Assembly: GCA_902600635.1 (NCBI GenBank) | Contig: CACKKE010000002.1 | Span: 1-64,000, forward strand | Direction of reading: 5' to 3' | Source: an uncultured Pelagibacteraceae bacterium | Lineage (GTDB): Bacteria > Pseudomonadota > Alphaproteobacteria > Pelagibacterales > Pelagibacteraceae | DNA length: 64,000 nt | In this document: positions 35,319-47,419 of the stretch, one piece after another | Position numbering within the stretch: the first letter of the stretch is position 1 | How the letters are laid out: each line of letters opens with the position of its first letter | Made by a program: the position numbers and the translations under genes | The notes under the pieces: model-generated | What the model was told of the DNA's origin: nothing | The model's database searches: none | The model's input: the letters and a program-made list of their open reading frames with translations, nothing else

Positions 35319-36110
35319 TTATTCACCCATATTTATTAACGTCCCTTTTATTCTTGCTCTTAAAAAAGAAAGATAAAACAGTACTATTCCAAAAATTAAA
35401 TAAACTAAATTTAATAAATAAGCTTTTTTTATATTTTCGTAATCTACAAGACCATTTATTAAAATATTTCTTGTTTCATCAAAAATGTAAACTAATGGTA
35501 AGCCTTTGGCAATTACTTGGAAAAATTCAGGAAGGATTTCTATTGGATAGTAGATACAGCCTAACGGAGCAAGTAAAAATAATGATGACCAAGCTATATT
35601 TTCAAAAGATGGTCCATATCTCATCAAACCAGAGCTCACAAATAAACCTAGTGTAATCCCAAATATGTATAAACTTAAAAATAATATAAAGAGTGGAAAA
35701 CCTAATTTTAAAATTGAAACTCCAAACAATGGAGAAGTTAAAATAATTGCGGGCACTAGACCGATTAATGTCCTTATCAAAGCAGTAAAAATTAAAGATA
35801 TAATTATTTCTTTAAGCTTCAATGGAGCAATAAATAAATTTGTAAAATTTCTACTCCAAATTTCCTCTAAAAAAAGCATATTAAAACTTATGCTAGATCT
35901 AAAAAGAATATCGTAAAGAATTGCGCATGTAAGAATTATTCCAAGCGTATTATTATAATAATCACTATAAATTGAAAAAAATTTAGAAATAAATCCCCAT
36001 AGAATAATTTGTATTGTTGGCCAATAAATTAAATCCAAAACTCTTGGTAAAGAACTTTTGATGAGATAAAAATGTCTCAAAAAAAGTCCATACATTTTAT
36101 TTAGATTCAT
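35319..36110 (-). CDS. ABC-2 type transporter permease
   Basis: Six-TM ABC-2 permease pattern; overlaps the start of the ATPase gene. Confidence 0.85.
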   Translation of the reverse strand: MNLNKMYGLFLRHFYLIKSSLPRVLDLIYWPTIQIILWGFISKFFSIYSDYYNNTLGIILTCAILYDILFRSSISFNMLFLEEIWSRNFTNLFIAPLKLKEIIISLIFTALIRTLIGLVPAIILTSPLFGVSILKLGFPLFILFLSLYIFGITLGLFVSSGLMRYGPSFENIAWSSLFLLAPLGCIYYPIEILPEFFQVIAKGLPLVYIFDETRNILINGLVDYENIKKAYLLNLVYLIFGIVLFYLSFLRARIKGTLINMGE

Positions 36111-36835
36111 ATTAAATCTCTTGTAAGTTTTAAAAAAACTTCCTCCATATTTCTCCTTCCATGTTTTTTAATTAATTCTCCAGGAGTTCCTTGATCAATA
36201 ATAGATCCTTTATTCATCATTAGAACTGAAGAGCATAATCTCTCAACTTCTGCCATGTTATGTGAAGCAAGTAGAATAGAAGTTTTTTTTTCTTTTTGGT
36301 ATTCCTCTAAAAAACTTCTAACAAAATCTCCTGTTTCAGGATCTAGAGATGCAGTTGGTTCATCAAGAAGAAGAACTGATGGATCATTAATTATAGATTT
36401 AGCTAGACTGACCCTATTTTTTTGACCAGAGGAAAGCTCTCCTGTTATTTTATTAATAAATTCATTAAGCCTTAATTTTTCACAAAGATATTCAATTTGA
36501 ATTCCAAGTTCTTTTACATCATAAAGTCTTCCATAAACTTCTAGATTCTGCTTTACGGTCAATTTTTTTGGTAGTTCAATATATGGTGAAATAAAATTTA
36601 ATTCGTTTAATAATTCAACTCTTTGTTTTTCAATTTCAATACCCTTTATAAGAACCTTCCCTTTACTAGGCTTTAATAAACCAAGGATCATACCTATTGT
36701 TGTAGTTTTACCACATCCGTTAGGTCCAAGAATTCCAATAATTTCATTTTCATTTACTTTAAAAGAAATATTCTGAACAGCTTCTTTTAAGTCATAAGTT
36801 TTTGATAAATTAATTACTTCAAGAGGAATAGTCAT
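36107..36835 (-). CDS. ABC transporter ATP-binding protein
   Basis: Walker A GPNGCGKTTT, signature LSSGQKNRVSLAKSI, Walker B VLLLDEPTASLDPET. Confidence 0.93.
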   Translation of the reverse strand: MTIPLEVINLSKTYDLKEAVQNISFKVNENEIIGILGPNGCGKTTTIGMILGLLKPSKGKVLIKGIEIEKQRVELLNELNFISPYIELPKKLTVKQNLEVYGRLYDVKELGIQIEYLCEKLRLNEFINKITGELSSGQKNRVSLAKSIINDPSVLLLDEPTASLDPETGDFVRSFLEEYQKEKKTSILLASHNMAEVERLCSSVLMMNKGSIIDQGTPGELIKKHGRRNMEEVFLKLTRDLI

Positions 36836-37767
36836 TAAAATTTTGAAGCCCTTAATAATCTATCGTTAATAGTTTTGCCGATTCCTATATTTGGAATTTT
36901 GTCTACAGCTATAGATTTGTAATTATCTTTTTTTATCTTTCTTAAAATAGTGTAGAGATTTTTTGCAGCTTCTTTTAAATTACCCTTTTTTGATAAAAAA
37001 TAATAATTCGTTTTGTTGATCTTATTTTTCTTAACTAGTAAAAAAGCCTCATCTTTTTTTATTTTTTTAACATTAAGTCTGATTGGGATTCCAGGTGAAT
37101 AATGAATTCTTAATTGTCCAGGAGCTGAAATCTTGGAAGGATTTGTGTTAATTGAAATTTTTTTCTTTAATATTTTTTGGATAGTTCCAACATCTAAACC
37201 ACCTAATCTTAAAATTTTTGGTTTTTTTCTGAGATCAATAATTGTAGACTCAATCCCAACTGAAGATCTTCCACCTTCAAGTATATATTTAATTTTTTTT
37301 CCAAAATCGTCTTTTACATCTGAAGAAGTTACCGCACTAACTCTTGAAGAAATATTTGCACTAGGTGCTGCGATAGGAAATTTTAAATGTTTCAAAAGAA
37401 TTCTTGCTACTGGATGTTTCGGAAATCTCACAGCAAGAGTATTTTTTTTATTAGTTGCAACTTTTGAAATTTTTGATTTTTTTTTTTGATTTAAGATAAA
37501 TGTTATTGGCCCAGGACAAAATCTTTTATATAATTTAAAAAAATCACCATTTAGATCACAATCATCTTTTAATTTTTTTAAATCATAATAATGAATAATC
37601 AGAGGGTTATTCATTGGCCTTTTTTTTAATCTAAATATTTTTTTACACGCTGAATCAGAATATGCATTCCCAGCTATTCCATAAACAGTTTCGGTTGGTA
37701 TAGCAACACACTCTCTTTTATTTAAGAGATTTCTCGCTTTTTTAATATTTACAAGATTAATTTTCAT
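36835..37767 (-). CDS. tsaC: L-threonylcarbamoyladenylate synthase
   Basis: YrdC domain: CVAIPTETVYGIAGNAYSD, KKRPMNNPLIIHY; C-terminal Sua5-like extension. Confidence 0.9.
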   Translation of the reverse strand: MKINLVNIKKARNLLNKRECVAIPTETVYGIAGNAYSDSACKKIFRLKKRPMNNPLIIHYYDLKKLKDDCDLNGDFFKLYKRFCPGPITFILNQKKKSKISKVATNKKNTLAVRFPKHPVARILLKHLKFPIAAPSANISSRVSAVTSSDVKDDFGKKIKYILEGGRSSVGIESTIIDLRKKPKILRLGGLDVGTIQKILKKKISINTNPSKISAPGQLRIHYSPGIPIRLNVKKIKKDEAFLLVKKNKINKTNYYFLSKKGNLKEAAKNLYTILRKIKKDNYKSIAVDKIPNIGIGKTINDRLLRASKF

Positions 37768-37787
37768 GTATTATTTGAGAGTATTAT

Positions 37788-38042
37788 ATGAAAGATAAAA
37801 ATTTACCAAATGATTATAATTCATTATCTCTTGAAGAATTAACCACTGAGGCAAATAAGATGATTGAAGAATTAGAAAATCAAAAGGATTTAGGAAACTC
37901 TTTAGATAAGTATCAAGATTTAATTAAACTTAATAATATAATTGAAAAAAAATTTCAAAAGAATACCAAAGAAATTAATGAGAAAACTAAAGAAAAAATA
38001 TCCAAGATTAATCAAAAAAATAATGCAAAGAAAATTAAATAA
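37788..38042 (+). CDS. xseB: Exodeoxyribonuclease VII small subunit
   Basis: 84 aa; LSLEELTTEANKMIEELENQKDLGNSLDKYQDLIKLNNII; directly upstream of ispA/dxs. Confidence 0.8.
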   Translation: MKDKNLPNDYNSLSLEELTTEANKMIEELENQKDLGNSLDKYQDLIKLNNIIEKKFQKNTKEINEKTKEKISKINQKNNAKKIK

Positions 38043-38895
38043 AATTGCAAAAGACACAAATTTGTTTTTGAGAAGATTTATTGCCAAACAAAAAAAATCA
38101 AATTTAATAGTTGCAATGAAATATGGTCTTTTTTCTGGAGGAAAAAAAATAAGATCCAAAATTTTAATTGATGTTGGGTTTCTATTTAAATTAGATTATA
38201 AAACTCTTATCATTATTGGTGCTGCAGTTGAGTGTATTCATGCGTATTCATTAATACATGACGATTTACCATGTATGGATGATGACTCTATAAGAAGAGG
38301 CAAACCATCAGCGCATATTAAATTTGGAGAGGCTACAGCAGTTTTAGCTGGAAATTCACTTTTAACAATGGCTTTTGAAATTTTAAGTCATAAAGACTTA
38401 AGAATTAGTGAAAAAATTAAGATTGATTTAATTAATAAAATTTCTGAAAGCTCAGGCCATCTTGGAATAGCAGGAGGTCAATATTTAGATTTAAATTATG
38501 AACGTAAGAAAATTTCTCAAAAAAAGATTGAAGAGATGGAAATTAAAAAAACTGGAAAACTTTTTAGTTTTTGTTGTGCAGCACCATTAATAATTAAGAA
38601 AAAAAATAAAAGTGATATTAAGAAATTTGAAAATATTGGTGCCGATATAGGTTTGTTATTTCAGGTCGCTGATGATTTGATTGATTATAAAGGAAGTTTA
38701 CTTACTGCAGGAAAAAAAACTGGTAAGGATAAAAAAAAAGGAAAAGCAACTCTAATTAGTTTACTAGGATATAAAAATACTATTAAATATGCTAATAATC
38801 TAATCTTAAGAATAAAAAGTAAATTAAAAAAATATGGATCTAAATCAAGAAATTTGTCAGAAACATTAAATTATATTTTGAGTAGAAATAAATGA
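38023..38895 (+). CDS. ispA: Farnesyl/geranylgeranyl diphosphate synthase
   Basis: [49 protein letters not shown]. Track start 37942 is extended; ATG at 38023 is more plausible. Confidence 0.92.
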   Translation: MQRKLNKIAKDTNLFLRRFIAKQKKSNLIVAMKYGLFSGGKKIRSKILIDVGFLFKLDYKTLIIIGAAVECIHAYSLIHDDLPCMDDDSIRRGKPSAHIKFGEATAVLAGNSLLTMAFEILSHKDLRISEKIKIDLINKISESSGHLGIAGGQYLDLNYERKKISQKKIEEMEIKKTGKLFSFCCAAPLIIKKKNKSDIKKFENIGADIGLLFQVADDLIDYKGSLLTAGKKTGKDKKKGKATLISLLGYKNTIKYANNLILRIKSKLKKYGSKSRNLSETLNYILSRNK

Positions 38896-40805
38896 AAAAA
38901 AAATATGAACTGTTAGATGAAATTAATTTTCCATCAGATTTAAAAAAATTACCTGAGTCAAAATTACAAAAAGTTGCTGATGAATTAAGAGAGGAAATGA
39001 TTGATGCTGTCTCTGTGACTGGTGGTCATCTTGGGGCAAGTCTTGGAGTTGTAGAATTAACTGTTGCTTTACATTATATTTTTAATACACCCAATGATAA
39101 GTTAATCTGGGATGTGGGTCATCAGTGCTATCCACATAAAATTTTAACTGGCAGAAAAGATAGAATAAGAACTCTTAGACAAGGAAATGGTCTTTCTGGT
39201 TTTACAAAAAGATCAGAGAGTGAATATGATCCCTTTGGTGCTGCGCACAGCTCAACATCAATTTCATCAGCTTTAGGTATAGCAGAAGCAAACAAACTGT
39301 CTAATAAATCAGACAATGTAATTGCAGTAATTGGTGACGGCGCAATTAGTGCAGGAATGGCTTATGAAGCTATGAATAATGCTGGAGCTTCAAAAACTAA
39401 GATGATCGTAATTTTAAATGATAATGATATGTCAATTGCTAGACCAGTTGGAGCGATGAGCACTTATTTAGCGAAAATTTTTTCAGGAAAAATTTATTTT
39501 AGTCTTAGAGAGACTATTAAATTAATTACGTCAGCTTTTTCAAAAAGATTTAGTGCTAAGGCTGGTAAAGCAGAAGATTTATTAAGATCAGCTGTGACAG
39601 GTGGAACTTTGTTCAGTTCACTCGGATTTTATTACATTGGCCCAATAGATGGGCATGATTTAAATTCATTAATTCCAATTTTAAAAAATGCTAGAGACTC
39701 TAAGCATGAAGGACCAATTTTAATTCACATTAAATCAAAAAAAGGAAAAGGTTATACTTTTGCAGAGGAAGCAAAGGACAATTATCACGGAGTATCAAAA
39801 TTTAATGTTAAAACTGGTGAACAACATAAGAGCACAAGTAAATTGCCATCATATACAAAGGTTTTCGCAAACACCTTAATTCAACATGCTAAAAAAGACA
39901 GTAAAATTGTAGCTATTACAGCTGCAATGCCCGATGGGACTGGTCTTGATATTTTTCGTAAAGAATTTCCAGATAGGACTTTTGATGTTGGGATTGCTGA
40001 GCAACATGCAGTTACATTTGCTGCAGGTTTAGCTACCGAAAACTTTAAACCCTATGCAGCTATTTATTCCACTTTTCTTCAAAGAGCTTATGATCAAGTA
40101 GTTCATGACGTAGCAATTCAAAGTTTACCGGTTAGATTCGCAATAGATAGAGCGGGACTTGTTGGGGCTGATGGACCAACACATGCTGGAAGTTTTGATA
40201 CAACATATTTAACTACTTTACCAAATTTTATTGTTATGGCAGCAAGTGATGAAGCTGAGCTTGTAAGAATGATAAATACATCAACCGAGATTAATGATAG
40301 ACCTTGTGCATTTAGGTATCCAAGAGGAACAGGATTAGGTTCAATTTTGCCTTCAATAAATGAGAAAATTGAGATAGGGAAATCAAAAATTATCAAAGAG
40401 GGAAAAAAATTAGCTATCCTAAATTTTGGTGCAAGATTGAATGAAACTTTGAAGGCTGCAGAAAATTTATTAAAAAAAGGTGTGCCAATAACAGTTGTTG
40501 ATGCAAGGTTTGCAAAACCTTTGGACGAAAATCTTATTTGGCAATTAGCTACAACTCATGAAGCGATCATGACTATTGAGGAGGGTTCAATCGGTGGTTT
40601 TGGATCTCATGTGGTAAATTTTTTGACAAAAAAAGGTTTAATGGATTCTAATTTAAAATTTAGATCATTAACGTTACCAGATATTTTTATTGATCAGGAT
40701 ACTCCAGATAAAATGTATAAAGCGGCAAATCTTGACTCAGTTTCAATTGAGGAAAAAGTTTTAGATTTACTAAATTCCAATATTGTTTTGAAAAAACAAA
40801 ATTAA
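38892..40805 (+). CDS. dxs: 1-deoxy-D-xylulose-5-phosphate synthase
   Basis: [61 protein letters not shown]. Confidence 0.97.
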   Translation: MKKKYELLDEINFPSDLKKLPESKLQKVADELREEMIDAVSVTGGHLGASLGVVELTVALHYIFNTPNDKLIWDVGHQCYPHKILTGRKDRIRTLRQGNGLSGFTKRSESEYDPFGAAHSSTSISSALGIAEANKLSNKSDNVIAVIGDGAISAGMAYEAMNNAGASKTKMIVILNDNDMSIARPVGAMSTYLAKIFSGKIYFSLRETIKLITSAFSKRFSAKAGKAEDLLRSAVTGGTLFSSLGFYYIGPIDGHDLNSLIPILKNARDSKHEGPILIHIKSKKGKGYTFAEEAKDNYHGVSKFNVKTGEQHKSTSKLPSYTKVFANTLIQHAKKDSKIVAITAAMPDGTGLDIFRKEFPDRTFDVGIAEQHAVTFAAGLATENFKPYAAIYSTFLQRAYDQVVHDVAIQSLPVRFAIDRAGLVGADGPTHAGSFDTTYLTTLPNFIVMAASDEAELVRMINTSTEINDRPCAFRYPRGTGLGSILPSINEKIEIGKSKIIKEGKKLAILNFGARLNETLKAAENLLKKGVPITVVDARFAKPLDENLIWQLATTHEAIMTIEEGSIGGFGSHVVNFLTKKGLMDSNLKFRSLTLPDIFIDQDTPDKMYKAANLDSVSIEEKVLDLLNSNIVLKKQN

Positions 40806-41884
40806 CTACACTGAGCTTTGTGTAGAAGATAATGATCTAATAAAACACAAGATAACATTGCTTCACCCACAGGAACAGCTCTTATACCCACACATGGATC
40901 ATGTCTACCTTTTACTGATATACTTGTATTCTTTCCGAATCTATTGATTGTTTTTCTACTTTTTAAAATTGAAGAAGTTGGCTTTACAGCAAAAGAGACG
41001 ATTATCTCTTGACCTGAGGAAATGCCTCCTAGAATCCCTCCAGCGTTATTAGATTTGAATTTTGTTTTTTTTCTATTTTGAGAAATTTCATCTGAATTTT
41101 CCTCACCTGATAATTGTGCTGAGTTCATACCTGAGCCAATATTAACTCCTTTTACAGCATTTATACTCATCATAGCTGATGCTATGTCAGAGTCTAATTT
41201 TGAGTATATAGGTGCTCCTAATCCAGCAGGAATACCGTCTGCTCTTACTTCGATTATTGCTCCACATGACGATCCAGCTTTTCTAATACTCAATAAGTAT
41301 TTTTCCCAAATTTTTAACATTGATTTATCTGGGCAAAAAAATGGATTTTTAGAAATTATTTTATCATCCCATTTATTGGTATCACATCCTAATATTCCAA
41401 GTTGGGTTACAGCTCCAGTGATTTTGAATTTTTTTCCTAATTTATTTTCTAAAACTTTTTTTGCCACAGCACCTGCTGCAACTCTTGCAGCTGTTTCTCT
41501 TGCAGATGATCTACCACCACCTCTGTAGTCTCTTATTCCATACTTTTTAAAATATGTGAAATCAGCATGTCCTGGTCTAAATTTATCTTTGATATCATTA
41601 TAATCCTTTGAACGCATATCTTCATTGTAAATTATCAATGATATTGGTGTCCCAGTCGTTTTTCCCTCAAAAACTCCTGAAAGAATTTGAACCTTGTCAC
41701 TCTCCTTCCTTTGAGTAGTAAACTTTGATTGCCCAGGTTTTCGTTTGTTTAATTCTTTTTGAATATCGGCTTCTTTTAATGGTATTAATGGTGGACACCC
41801 ATCTATAATACACCCTATAGCTGGACCGTGGGATTCTCCCCAAGTTGTAAAACGAAAAGACTTTCCAAAAGTATTAAATGACAT
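40802..41884 (-). CDS. aroC: Chorismate synthase
   Basis: [61 protein letters not shown]. Confidence 0.97.
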   Translation of the reverse strand: MSFNTFGKSFRFTTWGESHGPAIGCIIDGCPPLIPLKEADIQKELNKRKPGQSKFTTQRKESDKVQILSGVFEGKTTGTPISLIIYNEDMRSKDYNDIKDKFRPGHADFTYFKKYGIRDYRGGGRSSARETAARVAAGAVAKKVLENKLGKKFKITGAVTQLGILGCDTNKWDDKIISKNPFFCPDKSMLKIWEKYLLSIRKAGSSCGAIIEVRADGIPAGLGAPIYSKLDSDIASAMMSINAVKGVNIGSGMNSAQLSGEENSDEISQNRKKTKFKSNNAGGILGGISSGQEIIVSFAVKPTSSILKSRKTINRFGKNTSISVKGRHDPCVGIRAVPVGEAMLSCVLLDHYLLHKAQCS

Positions 41885-41917
41885 TATTTATATTGTATAG
41901 ATTATTTTGTTAAAATT

Positions 41918-42544
41918 ATGAATCAAAAAAACTCACTTGGGCTTAATAAATGCTTCTTAGATCTTGATAATCCATTTGAACTGTTTCAAAGATGGTTTGA
42001 GGAGGCTAAAAAAAAAGAAATTAATGATCCTAATGCTTTAGCACTTGGTACAGCAAATAAAGAGGGTATTCCCTCAGTAAGAATGGTTCTGCTTAAAGGT
42101 CATAGTGAAAAAGGATTTGTTTTTTATACAAATTTAAACAGTCAGAAAGGTAATGAAATTAAAGAAAACCCGAATGCTACAATGTGCTTTCATTGGAAAA
42201 GTTTACTAAGACAAATAAGGATAGTTGGAACATTAAAACAAGTAGATGATCAAACTGCTGATGAGTACTATAACTCAAGAGCATATGATAGCAGAATAGG
42301 TGCTTGGGCCTCAAAACAAAGTAGCATTCTCCAAAATAGAGATGAACTTTTAGATGCTTTAGAGAATTATAAAAAAAAATATAATGACAAAGATAATGTA
42401 CCTAGGCCAAGCCATTGGTCTGGCTGGAATTTAACACCTTCCACAATTGAATTTTGGTTAGATGGAGATAACAGAATACATGAAAGATTAAAGTATTCTT
42501 TAGATAAAAATGGTAGTTGGACAAAAAGTCTTTTAAGTCCTTAA
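41918..42544 (+). CDS. pdxH: Pyridoxamine 5'-phosphate oxidase
   Basis: RMVLLKGHSEKGFVFYTNLNSQKGNEI; WSGWNLTPSTIEFWLDGDNRIHERL. Confidence 0.95.
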   Translation: MNQKNSLGLNKCFLDLDNPFELFQRWFEEAKKKEINDPNALALGTANKEGIPSVRMVLLKGHSEKGFVFYTNLNSQKGNEIKENPNATMCFHWKSLLRQIRIVGTLKQVDDQTADEYYNSRAYDSRIGAWASKQSSILQNRDELLDALENYKKKYNDKDNVPRPSHWSGWNLTPSTIEFWLDGDNRIHERLKYSLDKNGSWTKSLLSP

Positions 42545-43554
42545 AAATCTCTAGACAAACTAAATGAAGTTAAATTTTCAAGAATATTTTTTTCATTACA
42601 GTCTTTAAATATCGATAATGAGTTTGACGCTAAATTTATGTAATGATTTGCTTTTAGATAACATTCTTTAACAATTTCATATTGTTTGATTAAAGATAAT
42701 GTATAATTAAAATCATTTTCATCTCTTCTATCTTTTAAAAAAATAACTTTCAGACTTTCCTTTTCTTTAAGATTTGCTTTTTGAAATAATAAGATTATTG
42801 GCAGAGTAATTTTCCCTTCATAAAAATCTTTGCCAATTTTTTTTCCAAATAATTTCGACTCAGAATTGTAATCTAAAGTATCATCAGCTATTTGAAAAGT
42901 TAATCCCAAATTCCTTCCGTAAAATTCTAAAGCCTCTTTTTCTTTTGATGATACATCTGACAAAATTGCACCAACTTTGGTAGCTGCTGCAAATAATTCA
43001 GCAGTTTTCGCAGAAATTATTCTTAAATAAGTTTCCTCCAACATATCTACCTCTCCTCTGTGTTGCAATTGAAGAACTTCTCCTTGTGCAATCTTAGAGG
43101 AAGTTGAAGATAATAATTTTAAAACCTCAATATTTCCGTCATCTACCATCATTTCAAAACATCTACTAAGTAAATAATCTCCAACTAAAACAGAAGAGTG
43201 ATTATCCCAAACTTTGTTTAAAGTTTTTCTCCCCCTTCTAATAGATCCATTATCTATTACATCATCATGCATTAAAGTTGCTGAGTGAATAAGTTCTACA
43301 CAAGCAGCCAAATTAATATCTCTAGTTCCTTTTGCATATCCACATAATTTTGCAGAACCTAAAGTTAGTAAGGCTCTTAATCTCTTTCCGCCTGTATCAA
43401 GGTGATAGTTTGTCATTTTCTGAACTAAGTCTACTTTGCTCTCTAATTTAGACTTTATTTTTTCTTCAACTAACATCAATCTATCTTCAACTGAATTTTT
43501 TAGTTGAAAATATGAATTATTAATTTTGTTTTTTAATTGTATGACACTTCCCAT
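42541..43554 (-). CDS. ispB: Polyprenyl (octaprenyl-type) diphosphate synthase
   Basis: GGKRLRALLTLGSAKL; LMHDDVIDNGSIRRGRKT; FQIADDTLDYN. Confidence 0.92.
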   Translation of the reverse strand: MGSVIQLKNKINNSYFQLKNSVEDRLMLVEEKIKSKLESKVDLVQKMTNYHLDTGGKRLRALLTLGSAKLCGYAKGTRDINLAACVELIHSATLMHDDVIDNGSIRRGRKTLNKVWDNHSSVLVGDYLLSRCFEMMVDDGNIEVLKLLSSTSSKIAQGEVLQLQHRGEVDMLEETYLRIISAKTAELFAAATKVGAILSDVSSKEKEALEFYGRNLGLTFQIADDTLDYNSESKLFGKKIGKDFYEGKITLPIILLFQKANLKEKESLKVIFLKDRRDENDFNYTLSLIKQYEIVKECYLKANHYINLASNSLSIFKDCNEKNILENLTSFSLSRDF

Positions 43555-43599
43555 TAATTGAGCAAATTAGTATAATAGGTTGCTTTTTATACTTATCAA

Positions 43600-43627
43600 T
43601 TGACGCACCTGAATCTTCAATTATAAG
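43600..43627 (+). promoter_or_regulatory. Candidate sigma70-type promoter upstream of the S49 protease gene
   Basis: TTGACG (43600-43605), 16-nt spacer, TATAAG (43622-43627). Confidence 0.4.
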
Positions 43628-43667
43628 GTGTCTTTATATTCATAAAAAAATTCTATAAATATTAAAA

Positions 43668-44474
43668 ATGCTCTCTTTTTTTAAAAAGAAAAAAATTATT
43701 CCACATATTAAGCTAAGTGGAGTTATTGGGAATGTAGGGAAATTTAAACAAGGTATAGATTTTTCTGGCCAAGAAGACATTATTACAAAAGCATTTTCTC
43801 TAAAAAAAGCACCATGTGTTGCTATAACAATAAACTCTCCTGGAGGTTCTCCTGTTCAATCACATTTAATTTACAGCTTAATTAGACAACAGGCAAAAAA
43901 AAATAAAAAAAAAGTAATAGTTTTTGCCGAAGATGTAGCAGCTTCAGGCGGATATCTAATAGCTTGTGCTGGAGATGAAATTTATGCGAACTCAAGTTCA
44001 ATAATAGGCTCAATAGGAGTAATCTACTCTTCTTTTGGCTTTACAGAATTGATAAAAAAGATAGGTGTTGAGAGAAGAGTGCATACTGCTGGGAAAAATA
44101 AAAGTACATTAGACCCATTTCTAGATGAAAAAAAGGAAGACATCGAAAGATTAAAAAATATACAATTAGATCTACATAAAGATTTCATCGAGGTGGTCGA
44201 AAAAAGCAGGTCATCAAAACTTAAAAAATCTGAAGTAGAATTATTTTCAGGTGAATTTTGGTCAGGTAGAAAAGCCAAAGATCTTGGTTTGATAGATGAT
44301 ATAGGAAATGCAAATCAGATATTAAGAGAAAAATTTGGAGAAGATGTCGTTATTAAAAAATTTGAAAAATCAAAAAGCTGGCTTAGTAAAAAATTGTCGT
44401 CTTCAAATGATCATGTCGATCAATTAGCAAACATATTAGAGGAAAAATCAGTTTGGCAAAAATATGGCCTCTAA
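43668..44474 (+). CDS. S49 family signal peptide peptidase / SohB-like serine protease
   Basis: [47 protein letters not shown]. Confidence 0.92.
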   Translation: MLSFFKKKKIIPHIKLSGVIGNVGKFKQGIDFSGQEDIITKAFSLKKAPCVAITINSPGGSPVQSHLIYSLIRQQAKKNKKKVIVFAEDVAASGGYLIACAGDEIYANSSSIIGSIGVIYSSFGFTELIKKIGVERRVHTAGKNKSTLDPFLDEKKEDIERLKNIQLDLHKDFIEVVEKSRSSKLKKSEVELFSGEFWSGRKAKDLGLIDDIGNANQILREKFGEDVVIKKFEKSKSWLSKKLSSSNDHVDQLANILEEKSVWQKYGL

Positions 44475-45345
44475 AAAAATTAAAAAAAAACCAAAATTTC
44501 AAACTTTCCAAGATACAATTATAAATCTTCAAAAATTTTGGAGTAAAAATGGATGTGTAATTTTACAACCTTATGATATGGAAGTTGGAGCTGGAACATT
44601 TCATCCAGCTACTACTCTAAGATCTCTTGGACCTAAGCCGTGGAAAGCAGCGTATGTTCAACCCTCACGAAGACCTACAGATGGAAGATATGGAGATAAT
44701 CCAAATAGACTTCAGCATTATTATCAATTTCAAGTTATAATAAAACCCTCTCCAATTAATATTAAAAAACTTTATTTAAATAGTTTGTCGGTAATAGGAA
44801 TTAATCATAAAGAGCACGATATTAGATTTATTGAAGATGATTGGGAAAGCCCAACTCTAGGTGCTGCAGGTCTTGGATGGGAAGTTTGGTGTGATGGCAT
44901 GGAAATATCTCAATTTACATATTTTCAACAAATGGCAGGTTTTGAATGTAAACCAGTGTCAGTAGAGATAACTTACGGTCTTGAAAGAATTTGTATGTTT
45001 ACCCAGCAGAAAAAAAACGTTTATGATTTAGTTTGGAATGATGAAGGTATTGATTACAGAGAAGTTTTTCATCAATCAGAAAAAGAATTTTCAGCTTATA
45101 ACTTTGAGCATGCTAATACAGAAAACTTATTTAAAATATTTGATATGCATGAGAATGAAGCAAAATCATTAGTTGAAAAAAATATATCTTTACCTGCATA
45201 CGATCAATGTTTGAAAGCAAGTCATATATTTAACGTATTAGATGCTCGCGGAGCAATTAGTGTTGCGCAAAGAGCAGAATATATTGGTCGAATAAGAGAA
45301 ATTACAAAACAAGCTGCTACAATTTGGGTACAGTCGCAAACATAG
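44464..45345 (+). CDS. glyQ: Glycyl-tRNA synthetase alpha subunit
   Basis: [63 protein letters not shown]. Confidence 0.97.
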   Translation: MASKKIKKKPKFQTFQDTIINLQKFWSKNGCVILQPYDMEVGAGTFHPATTLRSLGPKPWKAAYVQPSRRPTDGRYGDNPNRLQHYYQFQVIIKPSPINIKKLYLNSLSVIGINHKEHDIRFIEDDWESPTLGAAGLGWEVWCDGMEISQFTYFQQMAGFECKPVSVEITYGLERICMFTQQKKNVYDLVWNDEGIDYREVFHQSEKEFSAYNFEHANTENLFKIFDMHENEAKSLVEKNISLPAYDQCLKASHIFNVLDARGAISVAQRAEYIGRIREITKQAATIWVQSQT

Positions 45346-45346
45346 A

Positions 45347-47419
45347 ATGTCAGAATTTTTTTTAGAGCTATTTAGTGAGGAAATTCCTGCTGGGCTTCAA
45401 AAAAATTTAAGAGAAAAAATTTTTGAAGATTTTAAAAGTTTATTTGAGGAAAAATCAATTAAATCAAAAAAAAATTTTTCTTTTTCAACTCCAAATAGAT
45501 TAGTTCTTGTTTTTGAAGGCCTAGATAAACAAATTAAAATTAAATCTAAAGAGATTAGAGGCCCTAAAACTAGCGCTCCTGAACAAGCGTTGGAGGGTTT
45601 TTTGAGATCAAACAAAATTAATAAAAAGGATTTATTTAAAAAAAAAACCGAAAAGGATGAATTTTATTTTTACAAAACTGTAGCAACCTCATTAAAAACA
45701 CATGATTTACTCACTGAATTCATTCCAAAAATTTTGAGTAACTATCAATGGAAAAAATCAATGAAATGGGGTGAATTTGATTTAAATTGGGGAAGACCAT
45801 TAAAATCAATTTTATCAATATTTGATAAAAAAATTGTAAGTTTTAAATTTCATCATTTAACTTCCTCTAATTTGACTTTTGTAGATAAAGATTTTGAAGA
45901 AAAAAAAAGATCTTTTGAAAATTTTAAGAAATATGAAAAATTTTTTGAAGATAATGGAGTGATCGTTAATCAAAATAAAAGATTAAAAATAATTAATAAA
46001 TCTTTTTTAAAGATATTAGGTAAAAAAGGATTAAAAATTAATGAAAATCCTAAATTGATGGATGAGGTTGTAAATTTAGTAGATAGCCCAAATGTTTTAT
46101 TGTGCAAATTTGATAAAAAATTTTTATCGGTTCCTAAAGAGATTTTGACCCTAACAATGGAGACTCACCAGAAATATTTTCCAACATTTAATGACAAAAA
46201 TGAAATTACTAATGAATTTTTAATTGTAACAAATAAAAAAGATAAGAAAGGTCTCATTAAATTAGGTAATGAAAGAGTAGTTGATGCAAGATTAAGTGAT
46301 GCAGAATTTTTTTGGAATAAAGATAAAACTCAAAATTTAGTAAAAAAAGTGTCAGAATTAAAATCAATGAATTTTTTTAAAGGGCTTGGATCTTATTTCG
46401 ACAAAGTTCAACGAATGAGAAAAATTGGTGGAATGATTTCAGATGAATTGTTAATTAGTAAAGAGAAAGTAGAATTGATAGCATCAATTTGTAAGACTGA
46501 TCTTACTTCTGATCTTGTTGGTGAATTTCCTGAACTACAGGGACTTATGGGAGGGTACTTTTCTGAATATCAAGGATTTGATAAAGATATATCTTTAGCT
46601 ATTTCTGAGCAATATTTACCAATTGGACTCAATTCAATAGTTCCAAAAAAACCATTCAGTGTCACGTTATCAATTACAGATAAGATTGATACCTTAGTGG
46701 GTTTTTTTGGTATTAATGAGAAACCTACAAGTTCAAAGGATCCATTAGCATTGAGGAGAGTTGCCCTAGGTATAATAAGAACCATAATAGAAAATAGAAA
46801 GAATTTGAAAATAAATGATCTTTTGAATTATTCCTCACGCCTTTACGATGACCAGGGATACAATCTTGAAAACAAAGATCTACAAAAAGAATTACAAGAT
46901 TTTTTAAAAGATAGGTTTAGATACTATCTTAAAGACAAAGAAATACGTTACGATATAATTGAGGCCACTCTATCATCATTTTCATTAAATAATTTATTTT
47001 CGTCTTTTGAAAAAGCAAAATGTCTTAATAAGGTAATTAACACCCAAATTGGTATAGACATCAATTCAAGTTATAAAAGAGCATCAAACATTTTAGATTA
47101 TGAGATGAAAAATAACGAGATTGAAATAAATGATACAACTGATCCTGGTATTTTTAAAAGTGACTTTGAAAAAAACTTATATAAAAAAATTAATGATATT
47201 AAAAAATATTATTCTACCATAAACAGTGATGAAAATTGTGAAAAATCATTATCAATTTTGGCTGAAACTAAAAAAGAAATTTTCGAATTTTTTGATAATG
47301 TAAAAGTTAATGAAGATAATGAAACTTTAAGAAAAAATCGTTTGGAACTTATTAATATGTTATGTAAAACGTTTCAAAATTATATAAATTTTCGATTTTT
47401 AAAAGCTCATAATGAATAA
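45347..47419 (+). CDS. glyS: Glycyl-tRNA synthetase beta subunit
   Basis: FFLELFSEEIPAGLQ; METHQKYFPTFN; LDARLSDAEFFW-like segment; follows glyQ. Confidence 0.95.
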   Translation: MSEFFLELFSEEIPAGLQKNLREKIFEDFKSLFEEKSIKSKKNFSFSTPNRLVLVFEGLDKQIKIKSKEIRGPKTSAPEQALEGFLRSNKINKKDLFKKKTEKDEFYFYKTVATSLKTHDLLTEFIPKILSNYQWKKSMKWGEFDLNWGRPLKSILSIFDKKIVSFKFHHLTSSNLTFVDKDFEEKKRSFENFKKYEKFFEDNGVIVNQNKRLKIINKSFLKILGKKGLKINENPKLMDEVVNLVDSPNVLLCKFDKKFLSVPKEILTLTMETHQKYFPTFNDKNEITNEFLIVTNKKDKKGLIKLGNERVVDARLSDAEFFWNKDKTQNLVKKVSELKSMNFFKGLGSYFDKVQRMRKIGGMISDELLISKEKVELIASICKTDLTSDLVGEFPELQGLMGGYFSEYQGFDKDISLAISEQYLPIGLNSIVPKKPFSVTLSITDKIDTLVGFFGINEKPTSSKDPLALRRVALGIIRTIIENRKNLKINDLLNYSSRLYDDQGYNLENKDLQKELQDFLKDRFRYYLKDKEIRYDIIEATLSSFSLNNLFSSFEKAKCLNKVINTQIGIDINSSYKRASNILDYEMKNNEIEINDTTDPGIFKSDFEKNLYKKINDIKKYYSTINSDENCEKSLSILAETKKEIFEFFDNVKVNEDNETLRKNRLELINMLCKTFQNYINFRFLKAHNE

